Positions 54,396 to 63,310 of a DNA stretch of 64,000 bases are shown here, in pieces; within the stretch, counting starts at the first letter, position 1, and each line of letters begins with the position of its first letter. The stretch comes from Pomphorhynchus laevis (lineage: Eukaryota; Acanthocephala; Palaeacanthocephala; Echinorhynchida; Pomphorhynchidae), in NCBI GenBank assembly GCA_012934845.2, contig WNNJ02000450.1, forward strand, positions 62,001 to 126,000, given 5' to 3'. Made by a program: the position numbers and the translations under genes. The notes below the pieces were generated by a model. It ran no database searches. It worked only from the letters and a program-made list of their open reading frames with translations, and was not told the origin of the DNA.

Positions 54396-55690
54396 ATCAC
54401 TCTACTGAAATTGCCTGTCTTAAAGTTTATAATGGCTTACTCATCTCGCGCGATCATAAATTATATAGTGTCATAATTTCTCTTGATCTATCGTTTGCTT
54501 TTGACATCGTCGATCACTCGATTCTTCTCCATCGTATTTTTGTCATTATTATGGGTTCTCTTTACCCGCTGTATCATGGTTTTCTTCATATCTATCAAAC
54601 CGCACATTTCGCGTCTATTCTAACTCTTTTCTCTCCCATTATTCATCCATCCCAACCGGTATTCCACAAGACTCCGTATAAGGCCCTATGCTTTTCTCTC
54701 TTCTTCTCGGTGACTTGTCTTCGATTTCTCATACATTTAACTTCCATGTTATGCAAAATGCTGATGACATTCTAATCTATACTCACGCACCTGCTTATCG
54801 TATTCATGATCTTAGTGTTTCTGTTTCCAGCTGTCTTGTCTCAATTTCCAATCATCTTTCTTCCCATCGCCTTTCTCTTAATCCTGATAAATCTAAAATT
54901 ATGTGGATCCTACCTCGACGCTTCGGCGTAGAACCTCCTTCCGTATCATCAAATTCTACAATTCTTCCTATCGTTGATAATTTCGTTTTCCTAGGCTTTC
55001 ATTTCGACAACCGACTCTCACTTAAACATTTCGTTAATGATAAAGTATGCTCATCTACCTTGATACTCCGCAATCTCCGTCAAGTTCGTAGATTGATCGA
55101 TTTCCCTTCTTGTATGACTCTCATATCTTCTCTTCTTTTCTCAAGACTTGATTACTGTCTTAGTCTATTTTCCAACTCACCTAAATCCACTCTTCTTCCT
55201 TTACAACGCATCATCAACGCTGCCGTCCGAGTTCTCCTCCGTCTTCGTCGTTTTAATCATACATCCCACTATCTTGTTTATCTTGATTGGCCTACCATTT
55301 ATTGTCGTGTTCAAATTCGTATTCTTATCATTGCTTTTCGCCTTATAACTTCTCATACACCTTCATTTCTCAACCTTCCTTTTCTCGACAATTCTCGTAC
55401 TGTGTATTGTGCTCTGCGTTCACGTAATTCCCTTCTTTTACTTGTCCCAAACTACTATACCTCTTTTGGCTTCCGCTCCTTCGTTGTGGCTGCTCCTCTC
55501 TTGTGGAATCAACTGCCTATTCATATCCGCCAATCAACCTCAATGCAGTGTTTCAAACGCCTAATCCAATTTTATTTCAACAATTAACTAATTACCTGTG
55601 ACCTTTGATGTTCTTCTTTTGTTTGTTAGTGGTCATGTAAGCGTGCATTTTGCACGCATTTGCCACGTTAAATAAATTATTGTATTATTA
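54373..55690 (+). mobile_element. LINE-B inserted in LINE-D, 5'-truncated
   Basis: Starts in the RT fingers (FQAAFRSNHSTEIACLKVYN), then IISLDLSFAFDIVDHSILL, and from 54688 a 299-codon frame with LLFSLLLGDL, VMQNADDILIYTHAP, KSKIMWILPRR and the tail to FYFNN. It ends with GCGTGCATTTTGCACGC, CACGTTAAATAAATT and short ATT repeats, after which LINE-D resumes at TAGATCTGATCG. YADD reads NADD here. It is closely related to the 0.7-1.8 kb copy. Confidence 0.85.
54688..55587 (+). CDS. LINE-B RT palm, thumb and C-terminal tail, 299 aa
   Basis: An uninterrupted frame. Near residue 25 lies QNADDILIYTHAPAY (the catalytic box, with Asn for the usual Tyr), then SLNPDKSKIMWILPRRFG, FVFLGFHFDNRLSLK, FPSCMTLISSLLFSRLDYCL and the closing LWNQLPIHIRQS. 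In the earlier part the GVPQGS box is lost through a frameshift near 54665 (PVFHKTPYKAL in the other frame). Such an RT would copy the RNA at the target; this copy lacks the EN and the first RT motifs. Confidence 0.7.
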   Translation: MLFSLLLGDLSSISHTFNFHVMQNADDILIYTHAPAYRIHDLSVSVSSCLVSISNHLSSHRLSLNPDKSKIMWILPRRFGVEPPSVSSNSTILPIVDNFVFLGFHFDNRLSLKHFVNDKVCSSTLILRNLRQVRRLIDFPSCMTLISSLLFSRLDYCLSLFSNSPKSTLLPLQRIINAAVRVLLRLRRFNHTSHYLVYLDWPTIYCRVQIRILIIAFRLITSHTPSFLNLPFLDNSRTVYCALRSRNSLLLLVPNYYTSFGFRSFVVAAPLLWNQLPIHIRQSTSMQCFKRLIQFYFNN

Positions 55691-56065
55691 TAGATCTGAT
55701 CGTGCACGTGGACGCGGTGGTGGAGTGGCCTTCTATGTGCATTTGAGTCTGACTGTTATTTCGACGGTAAAATTCGTTGATGATTCATGCTCCGCTGAGA
55801 CACTACAATTGAGCATTATTTATTCTGGTAGTGCACTATTCACTTTATGTATTGTATATCTTGCTCCGTGCGCAGTATCGTTCCCCCTTCTTGATTTTCT
55901 TAAAATCTTGTCTAAGTCTCATAAATGTTGTATCTTTGGAGATTTCAACATGCATGCGTACAATTCTGATGTGCCTACTGTTATCACAGCTGACAAATTT
56001 ACGGCGTCATTGTCAAATCTGAAGTATGACGATTGTTGCTTATTCAACATTTCAATTTTGATACT
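55691..56065 (+). pseudogene. LINE-D endonuclease, middle part
   Basis: RARGRGGGVAFYVHLSL, LQLSIIYSGSALFTLCIVYL, KCCIFGDFNMHAYNSD and FTASLSNLKYDDCCLFN are EEP-endonuclease motifs; GDFN carries catalytic residues. The frame runs to ISILIL, where LINE-E enters, and continues without loss after it (LIFSAGSSSIIDLLFSKL at 60000), proving a simple insertion. Confidence 0.75.
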
Positions 56066-56091
56066 AAGAGCAAAAACAAAGTCATTAAAAA

Positions 56092-57323
56092 ATGAATGCT
56101 AAAACGCTATCGGAGCTTCAAAGCTCTACAACTTTTGGTGATTTTACAATGAAATATGGTAGTAATGAACGATCTGGTTCAATTCTTTCGTCTACTGGAG
56201 ACAATTCTAATCAGGTTAGTGATGTTTCGTGTTTATTAAATGCAGATAAGGGGCTGCTACCCCCGATTCCAAAATTAGCTAACCTGTGCATCATCAATTC
56301 AAAAAAACCAATAGAGAAACACAATCTCTTCTCAACCTTTTTGCGAAAGTTTGTATCAATTCATCCAAACAGGGTGCTGTTCAATTCAGTGAAGATTTTG
56401 GACAATACTGTAAGAGTTTCCTTCCCGAATGCCTCTTTATTAAAGGAATACAAAGATTATTTTGACAAGCACCTTTTGGACTCTGGTTCCATAACGTTGA
56501 AACCCCTTCAGTGCTCAGTTAAAATATCTAATTTTCCATTGTTTCTAACAGAAGAAGATTTGATAACTCTGAAAAAATTGTATGGCCTCCAATCAGTGAG
56601 GCAAGTCCTAGGTAAGGGGGCGACCCCCTCCCAGTGGCTTTTGCAAATACAGATCTTGATTCCGGTCTGCTTCTTTCTAAATCGTCAGCGAATCCTTTCC
56701 TAGGTTTTAACTTAGGATTCACTCTAATTGACGAAGACCGACTCACATTCCCACACTGTAACAAGTGCCATGCCTGGGGCCACTGGTACTCTACATGCAG
56801 CAAGGCCTTGATATGCGGTGTTTGTGGTGCTGAGGATTGTCAGTATGCTTTAAAAGGGGAAAGATGTCAGGCCTCCTCCTCTTGCGCTAATTGTGGAGGG
56901 GAACATCCGGCCTGGTCAAGGCGCTGCAGAATATTTAAAGAATATAAACAACTGTTTGTTAAGCCTAGAACCCCGATCAACTACGCCTCTGCTGCTGGTT
57001 CATCAGCCGACCGGATGTCAAACGCTGACATCATTCAACTTCTTGATAACCAGAAACGAGTATTTTTTTCGCAATTTCAAACAATGATTGGACCTCTGCT
57101 ATCCTCTTTTGTAGGGACAACAGCTGCCCCCATGCCTAACGAGCTTAAAACCCCCACTCCAAGAAGAGGGGGCTTCGGCCAGAACAGTCCCACCCCCAAG
57201 GTGGGGAAGATGATCAAGGATAAGAAGGCTTCTCTGGGAAATGAAGATATTGCCCTGGGGGGTACGACCCGCGACGGGGCTAGTGGCAGTGGGGGTAACC
57301 CTCCTGCACCTAGCTCTGTCTAG
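56092..57323 (+). CDS. LINE-E ORF1 (gag-like) with CCHC zinc knuckles, one frameshift
   Basis: The first frame (56092-56703) starts MNAKTLSELQSSTTFGDF and gives an RRM-like stretch (NLCIINSKKPIEKHNLF, RVLFNSVKILDNTVRVSFPN). The second (to 57323) has the knuckles CNKCHAWGHWYSTC, ICGVCGAEDCQYAL and SCANCGGEHPAWSRRC, then FFSQFQTMIGPLLSSF and a Gly/Pro-rich end. The phase change falls near 56620, in the run GGGGGCGACCCCCTCCC, most simply a one-base loss in a G or C run. ORF1p of this kind coats element RNA. Its stop lies 32 bp before ORF2. Confidence 0.75.
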
Positions 57324-57355
57324 GTTGGCATCCCCCTTCCAACTAATTTAGCCCA

Positions 57356-59644
57356 ATGGTGAGTAAACCTGAGCCTTTTTCACTGAATATTCTTCAGTGG
57401 AATTCGGGAGGTGCTTCTGCCCTTAGACTTTTATCTGGTAGAGACGCAGATGTTATAGTCCTCCAGGAGACGCGGTCTATCCGTCTCCCCCAGGACATTA
57501 CTCGATTTATCCCAAAGCAAATTTGTTCCCACTATACTCCGTACATAACCCCACCTCACTCCTCTTCATCTCAAGGACTCTTGACCCTAGTTAAATGCTC
57601 TTTAAGGTCCTCCCTACTGCTAAATTACTCTTGTCCTGCCCTGTCTTGTCTAGTAGTTTCACTCGTTAAGAACGGTAAACGCCTCAGTCTAGCCAACGTC
57701 TACATTCGTCCAGGAGAGATTCACAAGAACCGTGACCTTCTGGATGGTATTATCGATAGCGGCTATGACATTGTACTAGGTGACTTCAACGACAGAACTG
57801 GTCGTTGGATTAATGCTGCTCTCCGCAGAGCCAGGAACGGTTATCTTATTCACAAACCACCGTCCCCTACATTTCATTGCACATCAACGAATTCACTCCT
57901 CGACCTATTACTGCTCCACGAGAGATGGTTGTTAAAACCCTTCTGCACGGAGCAGTCGCGACAGCATCTGTCCACATCTCATGATCTAATTCGCTGGCGG
58001 ATAGAGGAGGATACGCTGCTTCGGAGAAGATTCCACTTTGACCCGATCAGAGTGGCTTTCTTCCAAGCTGCTATCCAACGCTTCCCCCGAATTAGTAATG
58101 AGAATTTAACCGAATTTAATTCCTACCTCTCTTCGCAAGCTACCGCATTGCTTTCTACAACCTATAAAGGTCGCATTTTTAATCCCACTCCGACGAAACT
58201 CAAGGTTCTAGCAAAACTACTGAACCTCCCTAATCTCTCTTCTTCCGCCAGACAGACTCTCTCGAATGAATACTGGCGCACCAGATATTGGTTCCAGCTG
58301 AGTAGGGATAGGGCGAGCATTGCTCGTCTTAACCCTTCTCAGTCTTCCTTTTGGAAGATTTTCAAGAAGGAGAAGTTTGCTTGTTGGAGGGATAGGGCCT
58401 TGGGTTGGATCGGTAGAATTGGCCTTGATAAAGTTTTAGAAGAGTCACTTGCCTTACACAACTATGGAGCCACTCAATCTCCGCAACCAATCCCGCCTTG
58501 GGGAGACTTCAGGAGTAGAGACTTATCTGTCACAGATATTCTCAACGCCTGGGGGCCTCTTCCAAGCACCTCCAAAACCGTCGCTCCACTCTCTTCTCGT
58601 GTCTGTCAGCTTTTGACAACCGATCAAAGAAGGGAGGTGGCCATCACAATGCTATTAGCCACCCCATCCGATGTAGCCGGCATCAACATTAGCAAGAGAA
58701 TTTTTATTCCAAAAAAGTTTCCGGTCTCTTGTCCTAAAGACCTGCGGCCCATTTCGATTCAAAATTCCCTCGTATCGATCTACGAAAAATCGCTTGCGCG
58801 TAGAATCCGCGATCATCTGATTAGGCGAAATTTAATCCCACCTGGCCATGGGTTTGTCAAATGTCGCTCGGTCCATTCAGCAGTTGGTGAAGTGCATCGG
58901 TTTTGTCAGGAGAACAGTCATCAGCTAGCTGTGGCAGTTTTCCTTGATTTTTCCGCTGCATTTGACCGCATCTCCATTCCCTTTGTTATCTCTTCTCTCA
59001 GGTCCCTCGGGTTGCCTGCGAGAATTGTTAACAGGGTGGAGATACTGCTGTACACCAAGCGATTTTATTATGATGACGACCCTGATGCGCGTCAGTTCTA
59101 CCCTATTACGGGTGTGCCTCAAGGTTCACCACTTTCTCCAATCTTATATCTTGCTGCCTCAATTATTCTATTTAAAATATTTAAACGTGAACAACGTCTA
59201 GTGGTGTACGCTGATGACACCACAGCCCTGTTCACTGGACGCAGGTGCAAAGACGTAGTCTCGGACATCAGCCGCTTCTTTATAAGATTAAAAGACCAGT
59301 TGCCTAGATCCAACCTTATTCTAAACTCCGCTAAATCGCAGGTGGTTGTCTTTCATGGCTCCCCTGCAACCAAGAAAAAACTTAAGAGACTAGCACTCTC
59401 TACGCTCTCCTCCATATTTGCATCCGAACCACTCCCTGTCTTCACAAGTCGAGTAAAATACCTGGGGTTCACCGTTTCGGTGAACTGGTCGGCGAAAGCC
59501 GACCTGGATAGACTCAAACGTATCCTGAAGAAAGCTAGGTGGGCTCTGAAACGGGCCCAGCATCTGTCGTTGAATGGGAAAACCCAGGTGCGCCTTTGGG
59601 GTACCTGGGCTATCTCGGGATTAGTCATCCTAATCCCGAGATAG
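57356..59644 (+). CDS. LINE-E ORF2: endonuclease and reverse transcriptase, 762 aa
   Basis: EEP endonuclease at residues ~8-215 (LNILQWNSGGA, DVIVLQETRS, LANVYIRPGE, IVLGDFNDRTG, TSHDLIRWRI), then a linker, and RT at ~440-690: FIPKKFPVSCPKDLRPISIQ, FVKCRSVHSAVGEV, AVAVFLDFSAAFDRIS, TGVPQGSPLSPILYL and RLVVYADDTTALF, all catalytic Asp present. It then continues with VKYLGFTVSVNWSAKADL. The frame stops at 59644 inside a foldback; further coding-like sequence (SRLPNIVRTDWILREVKD, CWIGWGAQIPIDLRP) to about 59863 shows where the intact protein ended. EN and RT look intact. Confidence 0.9.
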   Translation: MVSKPEPFSLNILQWNSGGASALRLLSGRDADVIVLQETRSIRLPQDITRFIPKQICSHYTPYITPPHSSSSQGLLTLVKCSLRSSLLLNYSCPALSCLVVSLVKNGKRLSLANVYIRPGEIHKNRDLLDGIIDSGYDIVLGDFNDRTGRWINAALRRARNGYLIHKPPSPTFHCTSTNSLLDLLLLHERWLLKPFCTEQSRQHLSTSHDLIRWRIEEDTLLRRRFHFDPIRVAFFQAAIQRFPRISNENLTEFNSYLSSQATALLSTTYKGRIFNPTPTKLKVLAKLLNLPNLSSSARQTLSNEYWRTRYWFQLSRDRASIARLNPSQSSFWKIFKKEKFACWRDRALGWIGRIGLDKVLEESLALHNYGATQSPQPIPPWGDFRSRDLSVTDILNAWGPLPSTSKTVAPLSSRVCQLLTTDQRREVAITMLLATPSDVAGINISKRIFIPKKFPVSCPKDLRPISIQNSLVSIYEKSLARRIRDHLIRRNLIPPGHGFVKCRSVHSAVGEVHRFCQENSHQLAVAVFLDFSAAFDRISIPFVISSLRSLGLPARIVNRVEILLYTKRFYYDDDPDARQFYPITGVPQGSPLSPILYLAASIILFKIFKREQRLVVYADDTTALFTGRRCKDVVSDISRFFIRLKDQLPRSNLILNSAKSQVVVFHGSPATKKKLKRLALSTLSSIFASEPLPVFTSRVKYLGFTVSVNWSAKADLDRLKRILKKARWALKRAQHLSLNGKTQVRLWGTWAISGLVILIPR

Positions 59645-59710
59645 GATGACTAATCCTATCTCGGGATTTTGCTCTGGGGGACGTCTCAAGAGGACGTCCC
59701 ACAGAGCAAA
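59610..59710 (+). repeat. Overlapping hairpins in the 3' coding end of LINE-E
   Basis: 59632-59647 (AATCCCGAGATAGGAT) pairs perfectly with 59653-59668 over 16 bp with a 5-nt loop. The same middle arm also pairs with 59610-59623 over 14 bp with a 7-nt loop. A third hairpin at 59668-59710 (GCTCTGGGGGACGTC / GACGTCCCACAGAGC) has 18-bp arms with one mismatch. The first two disrupt the ORF2 frame. Confidence 0.9.
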
Positions 59711-60009
59711 GGCTAAGGTTTCTTAAGCTCCTCGTCTCTCGTTTACCCAACATCGTCCGCACCGATTGGATTCTTCGGGAGGTGAAAGACCCCGGGTGGT
59801 TCAATCGGAAAGCGGCGTGCTGGATTGGTTGGGGGGCTCAGATCCCCATTGATTTGAGGCCTTAATAGGAAGAAGACAAAGAAATTGTTGACCTATTTTT
59901 TCTGTTGACTGACTGTTTATTTTTTTTTCTAACGGACTTCTTGTTAAACGACACTTCCATTTATGTATTTTTATTAATAAAGTCTTATTATTATTATAAT
60001 TTTGATACT

Positions 60010-61256
60010 CATTTTTTCTGCAGGATCGTCATCGATAATTGATCTGCTGTTTTCTAAACTTGATTCCGATATTTTCTCACTGGACAAAGAGCCTCCGATT
60101 AGTTCAAGCGATCATGTTAGTCAAGTTTCTGATTCCTTTTATGTCGAGCGGATCACACTATGTGGAGAGAGTTTTGAAGCGTATATGGAAAGCGATTCCA
60201 GAAAATGTGCTAATTGAATATGCTAGAAAGATTCATTTTGTTGGTAATGATCGTGATGTTGAGAGCATTTGACAGTCTATCAAAAAGGGGATATTTCAAG
60301 TTCTCGATGAATTTGTTCTCATACGTATATTTACTAAGCGCAAAATGTCTTATAAACTCTCGTGGTTCGATAGTGAACTAAAGCGTCTCATTCGATTAAG
60401 AAATAAAGCGTGGAGTCGTAGTAAAATGAGTGTAGATTTAAATAGTGAATACAAAAGAATTCGTAATGAATGCAATCGCTTAAAATCGCTGAAGAGATAT
60501 GTGTACGAGAATGATATTGCTATGTCTCTAAAACACACAGCCAAACGATTTTGGAGTTACGTTAGTCTCTCAAAGGTATCGAAATCTATTGTTCAACGCA
60601 TTCGTATCGGAAATGAATTAATGGACGACCCAATAAAAGTTGCTGAAGTGTTTGCTGATGTGCTTGCGCTAACTTCGAGTAAATGTACTGCTTTTAGAGT
60701 CGATAGTTGTGATGGGTCATCCATCTGTCAGAGTCACTACATAGTTGTGTCGAAGGAGGAAGTTGAAATAAAGTTGTCGAAGTTATCTAAATCAGTGGCA
60801 GCTGGCCCTGACGATATCCCAGCTTACGTCTTTAATCTCTTAAAATGCATACTGTCGTATCCGCTTTTAAAGTTATTTAACGTTTCTCTTAGTTCGTCAA
60901 TTATTCCAAATGATTTGGAATCAGCGATCGTTGTACCACTTCCGAAAACAAAGAACGTTTGCAATATAGATGGATTTAGACCCATAAGTTTAACATCCAC
61001 TGTAGGCAAGGTACTTGAGAGAATTGTTCACAGAAGGTTAGTTAGCATATTTAACTCAAGAAACTACTTGAGAGACTCGCAACATGGTTTTCGAAATGGA
61101 CGATCATGCCTAACGAATACTTTATGTGCTCGTGAACAATGGGATGATGCAATTGCAGATGGTGCCATTGTGAATGTCGTCTATTTGGATTTCTCCAAGG
61201 CATTTGACCGCGTTCCACAAACTGAGTTGATAAAAATTCTAGAGTCAATAATGTAA
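60010..61256 (+). pseudogene. LINE-D endonuclease end and reverse transcriptase, broken
   Basis: SSIIDLLFSKL, then in another frame YVERVLKRIWKAIPENVL, and from 60345 a 303-codon frame: YKLSWFDSELKRLIRLRNKA, FWSYVSLSKVSKSI, SVAAGPDDIPAYVFNLLK, AIVVPLPKTKNV, GFRPISLTSTVGKVLERIV, HGFRNGRSCLTNTL and NVVYLDFSKAFDRVPQ. These are the finger and first catalytic RT motifs of CR1-like elements. A frameshift near 60180, a stop near 60270 and a frameshift near 61250 break the protein. Confidence 0.75.
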
Positions 61257-61327
61257 ATTATTACCTAACCCGCTGGATCAAGCACTTCCTGGATATTCGG
61301 CAATTTTGTGTAATAGTAGGAAATGTT

Positions 61328-62257
61328 TTGTCATCTCAACGCAGTGTTGTACATGGAGTACCGCAAGGAACAGTTCTCGGACCACTATTATTTTGCATTT
61401 TTATTAAAGAGCTGTTGAAATTGCTCAAAGTACCGCACTTTGCATATGCAGAGGATTTGAAGTTGTGGAATATCATCTCGACCGAACGAGACTGCTTGGC
61501 ATTGGAGTTAGACTTGGATTTAGTATATAAATTGTGTCTTAGTACAGGAGTATCCCTTAACTTGGGAAAATGCAAGAATATGAGATTGGGTCGTGGATGC
61601 AAAAGTTACTATAACTACGTAATAGGTGCAAATGGACTCGAGGTAGTCACATTTCACCGCGATCTTGGGATTCTGATTCATCCTTAAAGACACAACGTCA
61701 TTATGATATTCAGCTATGCAAAACTAAAAACGATGCACACTATCAAAAATCGCTTTCTAAGGATAACTCCATCTTCGCTCAGAGTATTGTTTAATTCGTT
61801 AGTACGACCTATACTTGAGTATTGCTCTCCATCATGTTTTCCATGTATCCGAACTAAATTGAATGCCATCGATTGGGTTCTTCATCGTATCACGCGTCTA
61901 TGTCCAGATTGTAAGAAATTACCTTATCCTTGTCGACTTAAAGTAATTGGAATGCTCAATATGAGGGTAAGGCTACTGTTTTTCGACTTGGTTGCAACGT
62001 GGAAATTATTTCACAAATGTGATGGATACCCTTCAAGTGTTGTAACATGTCGTATTAATCGATCAAGCAGACATCATTCGATGACTATTTTCAAGAAGCA
62101 TACAGGGAAACTACCGCCGATCACACGATTGTCAAGGCGTGTGGTTAACTTGTGGAATAGCCTTCCTGAGAATATTGTTGCTTCTGAAACGCTGACTGTA
62201 TTCAAAAAGCGATTGCGGATGTTCCTGGAACAAATAGATGGCATGAATTATTATTAA
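61328..62257 (+). pseudogene. LINE-D RT second half and C-terminal tail, broken
   Basis: 61328-61687 has VVHGVPQGTVLGPLLFCIF and FAYAEDLKLWNII, where the catalytic ADD reads AED, then SLNLGKCKNMRLGRG and FHRDLGILIHP. After a frameshift 61703-62257 (184 codons) gives LFNSLVRPILEYCSPS, RITRLCPDCKKLPYPC, TWKLFHKCDGYPS and RRVVNLWNSLPENIVAS, the usual closing motif. The loss of the first Asp of the catalytic pair would by itself inactivate the RT. Confidence 0.75.
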
Positions 62258-62269
62258 TGTTTCAACAGC

Positions 62270-63310
62270 ACGTAAAGAATGGCTTAATTGGCTGGTTCAC
62301 TGCAAAAATAGAAAATATAATAAAAGTATCACAAATACGGGAAAGCAGCTTTCCCTATGGCATCCTTCATTCATAATTTCTTTTTGAATTCGTTGATATT
62401 GTTACTCCACACTGTTGACTCTATAAGCCTATTCCACAGAGATACAACTCGTCGATCAAATTATACAGCTCGTGACTTTCTTATCATTTCACGTCGCAGG
62501 GTTAAACCATGGCCTTGAAGGATATTGGATAAGCGCAAATGAAGGCAATCTCGAAGTGGATGATCTGATTCATTAAGAATTTGCCAGACCATACTCATAT
62601 CGATGTACCGGCGGGTCCACGTGACAGTCTCAAGTCTAAGTGCTTTTAATCGATCAGGGTACGACAAAAATTTCATTTGTGGTGCTAGCTTGGTAGCTTT
62701 ATAAAGTAACCTCTCTGAACTAATATGTTCTTTTGAATTTTGGGGATACACACACGGCGCAGCATATAGAAGACGGCTCAACACATGAGCGAAGATTAGC
62801 GGACGTAGGGCAAATTGATCGAGTGTAATGAAAGTGCGTCGAAGTAGACCGATTATCCCCAACGCATTTGAACAAGCATGTTCAGTATGTGTGACTGTAC
62901 TCAAGTCACTGCTTATCCACACTCCCGAGTCCTTATATTTGTTAACTCGTTCTATATCACTGCTTTGAAAGCTATAATTAGCTAAAGATTGAGCATTTTC
63001 GCCACAAACACGTAAATGTCTGCATTTTGATATATTGGTAATCAACTATTGAGCAGAGCCCAATTTTCGACTTCATCGATATCTCGTTGCAGTTTAACTA
63101 TATCACTGGGTGAACGAATTGCCCTCCAGATTTTTAAATCGTCTGCATATAAAAGCATCCGAGAATCAATAAATTCCGGGATATCGTTGATGTAGACACT
63201 AAATAACAATGGACCCAATACTGAACCTTGAGGCACCCCTATATTACATGGCCGCGAAGAGTCAAAATTATCTACATGCACACAATAACTATAAATATAT
63301 CTTATCACTG
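62270..63310 (-). mobile_element. LINE-F, 5'-truncated minus-strand copy
   Basis: Frames 63308-63042 and 63045-62461 encode [47 protein letters not shown], then MITNISKCRHLRVCGENA, PLIFAHVLSRLLYAAPCVYP, LSYPDRLKALRLETVTWTRR and SRAV, a stop, and FDRRVVSLWNRLIESTVW to about 62370. Catalytic YADD is intact. Two breaks are seen. It starts in the RT palm and lies tail to tail with LINE-D. The 3'UTR holds the hairpin GGGAAAGCAGCTTTCCC (62340-62356). Confidence 0.8.

Larger units (their letters stand above)
56066..59997 (+). mobile_element. LINE-E, almost complete two-ORF element
   Basis: A 3.9-kb insertion flanked by the 12-bp target duplication AATTTTGATACT (56054-56065 and 59998-60009). It has a very short leader (26 bp), ORF1 with CCHC knuckles (56092-57323, one frameshift), ORF2 with EN and RT (57356-59644, then a disrupted end) and a 3'UTR ending TTAATAAAGTCTTATTATTA, a short-repeat tail. 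This plan is that of the Jockey/I/R1 group; the exact clade is not decided. It is GC-richer than its surroundings, and is the least damaged LINE in the window. Confidence 0.92.
53460..62330 (+). mobile_element. LINE-D, host of two nested LINE insertions
   Basis: LINE-D pieces are 53460-54372, 55691-56065 and 60010-62330. Joined, they give an ORF1-like end, EEP endonuclease, RT and tail. It resembles LINE-C in plan (RLGR...LLKV, GGGVAFYV, GDFNMHA, LDFSKAFDRVPQ). LINE-B interrupts the EN after its ESWF box and LINE-E interrupts it after the GDFN box. Frameshifts and stops of its own also exist, so it is dead; it must be older than both insertions. Confidence 0.85.
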
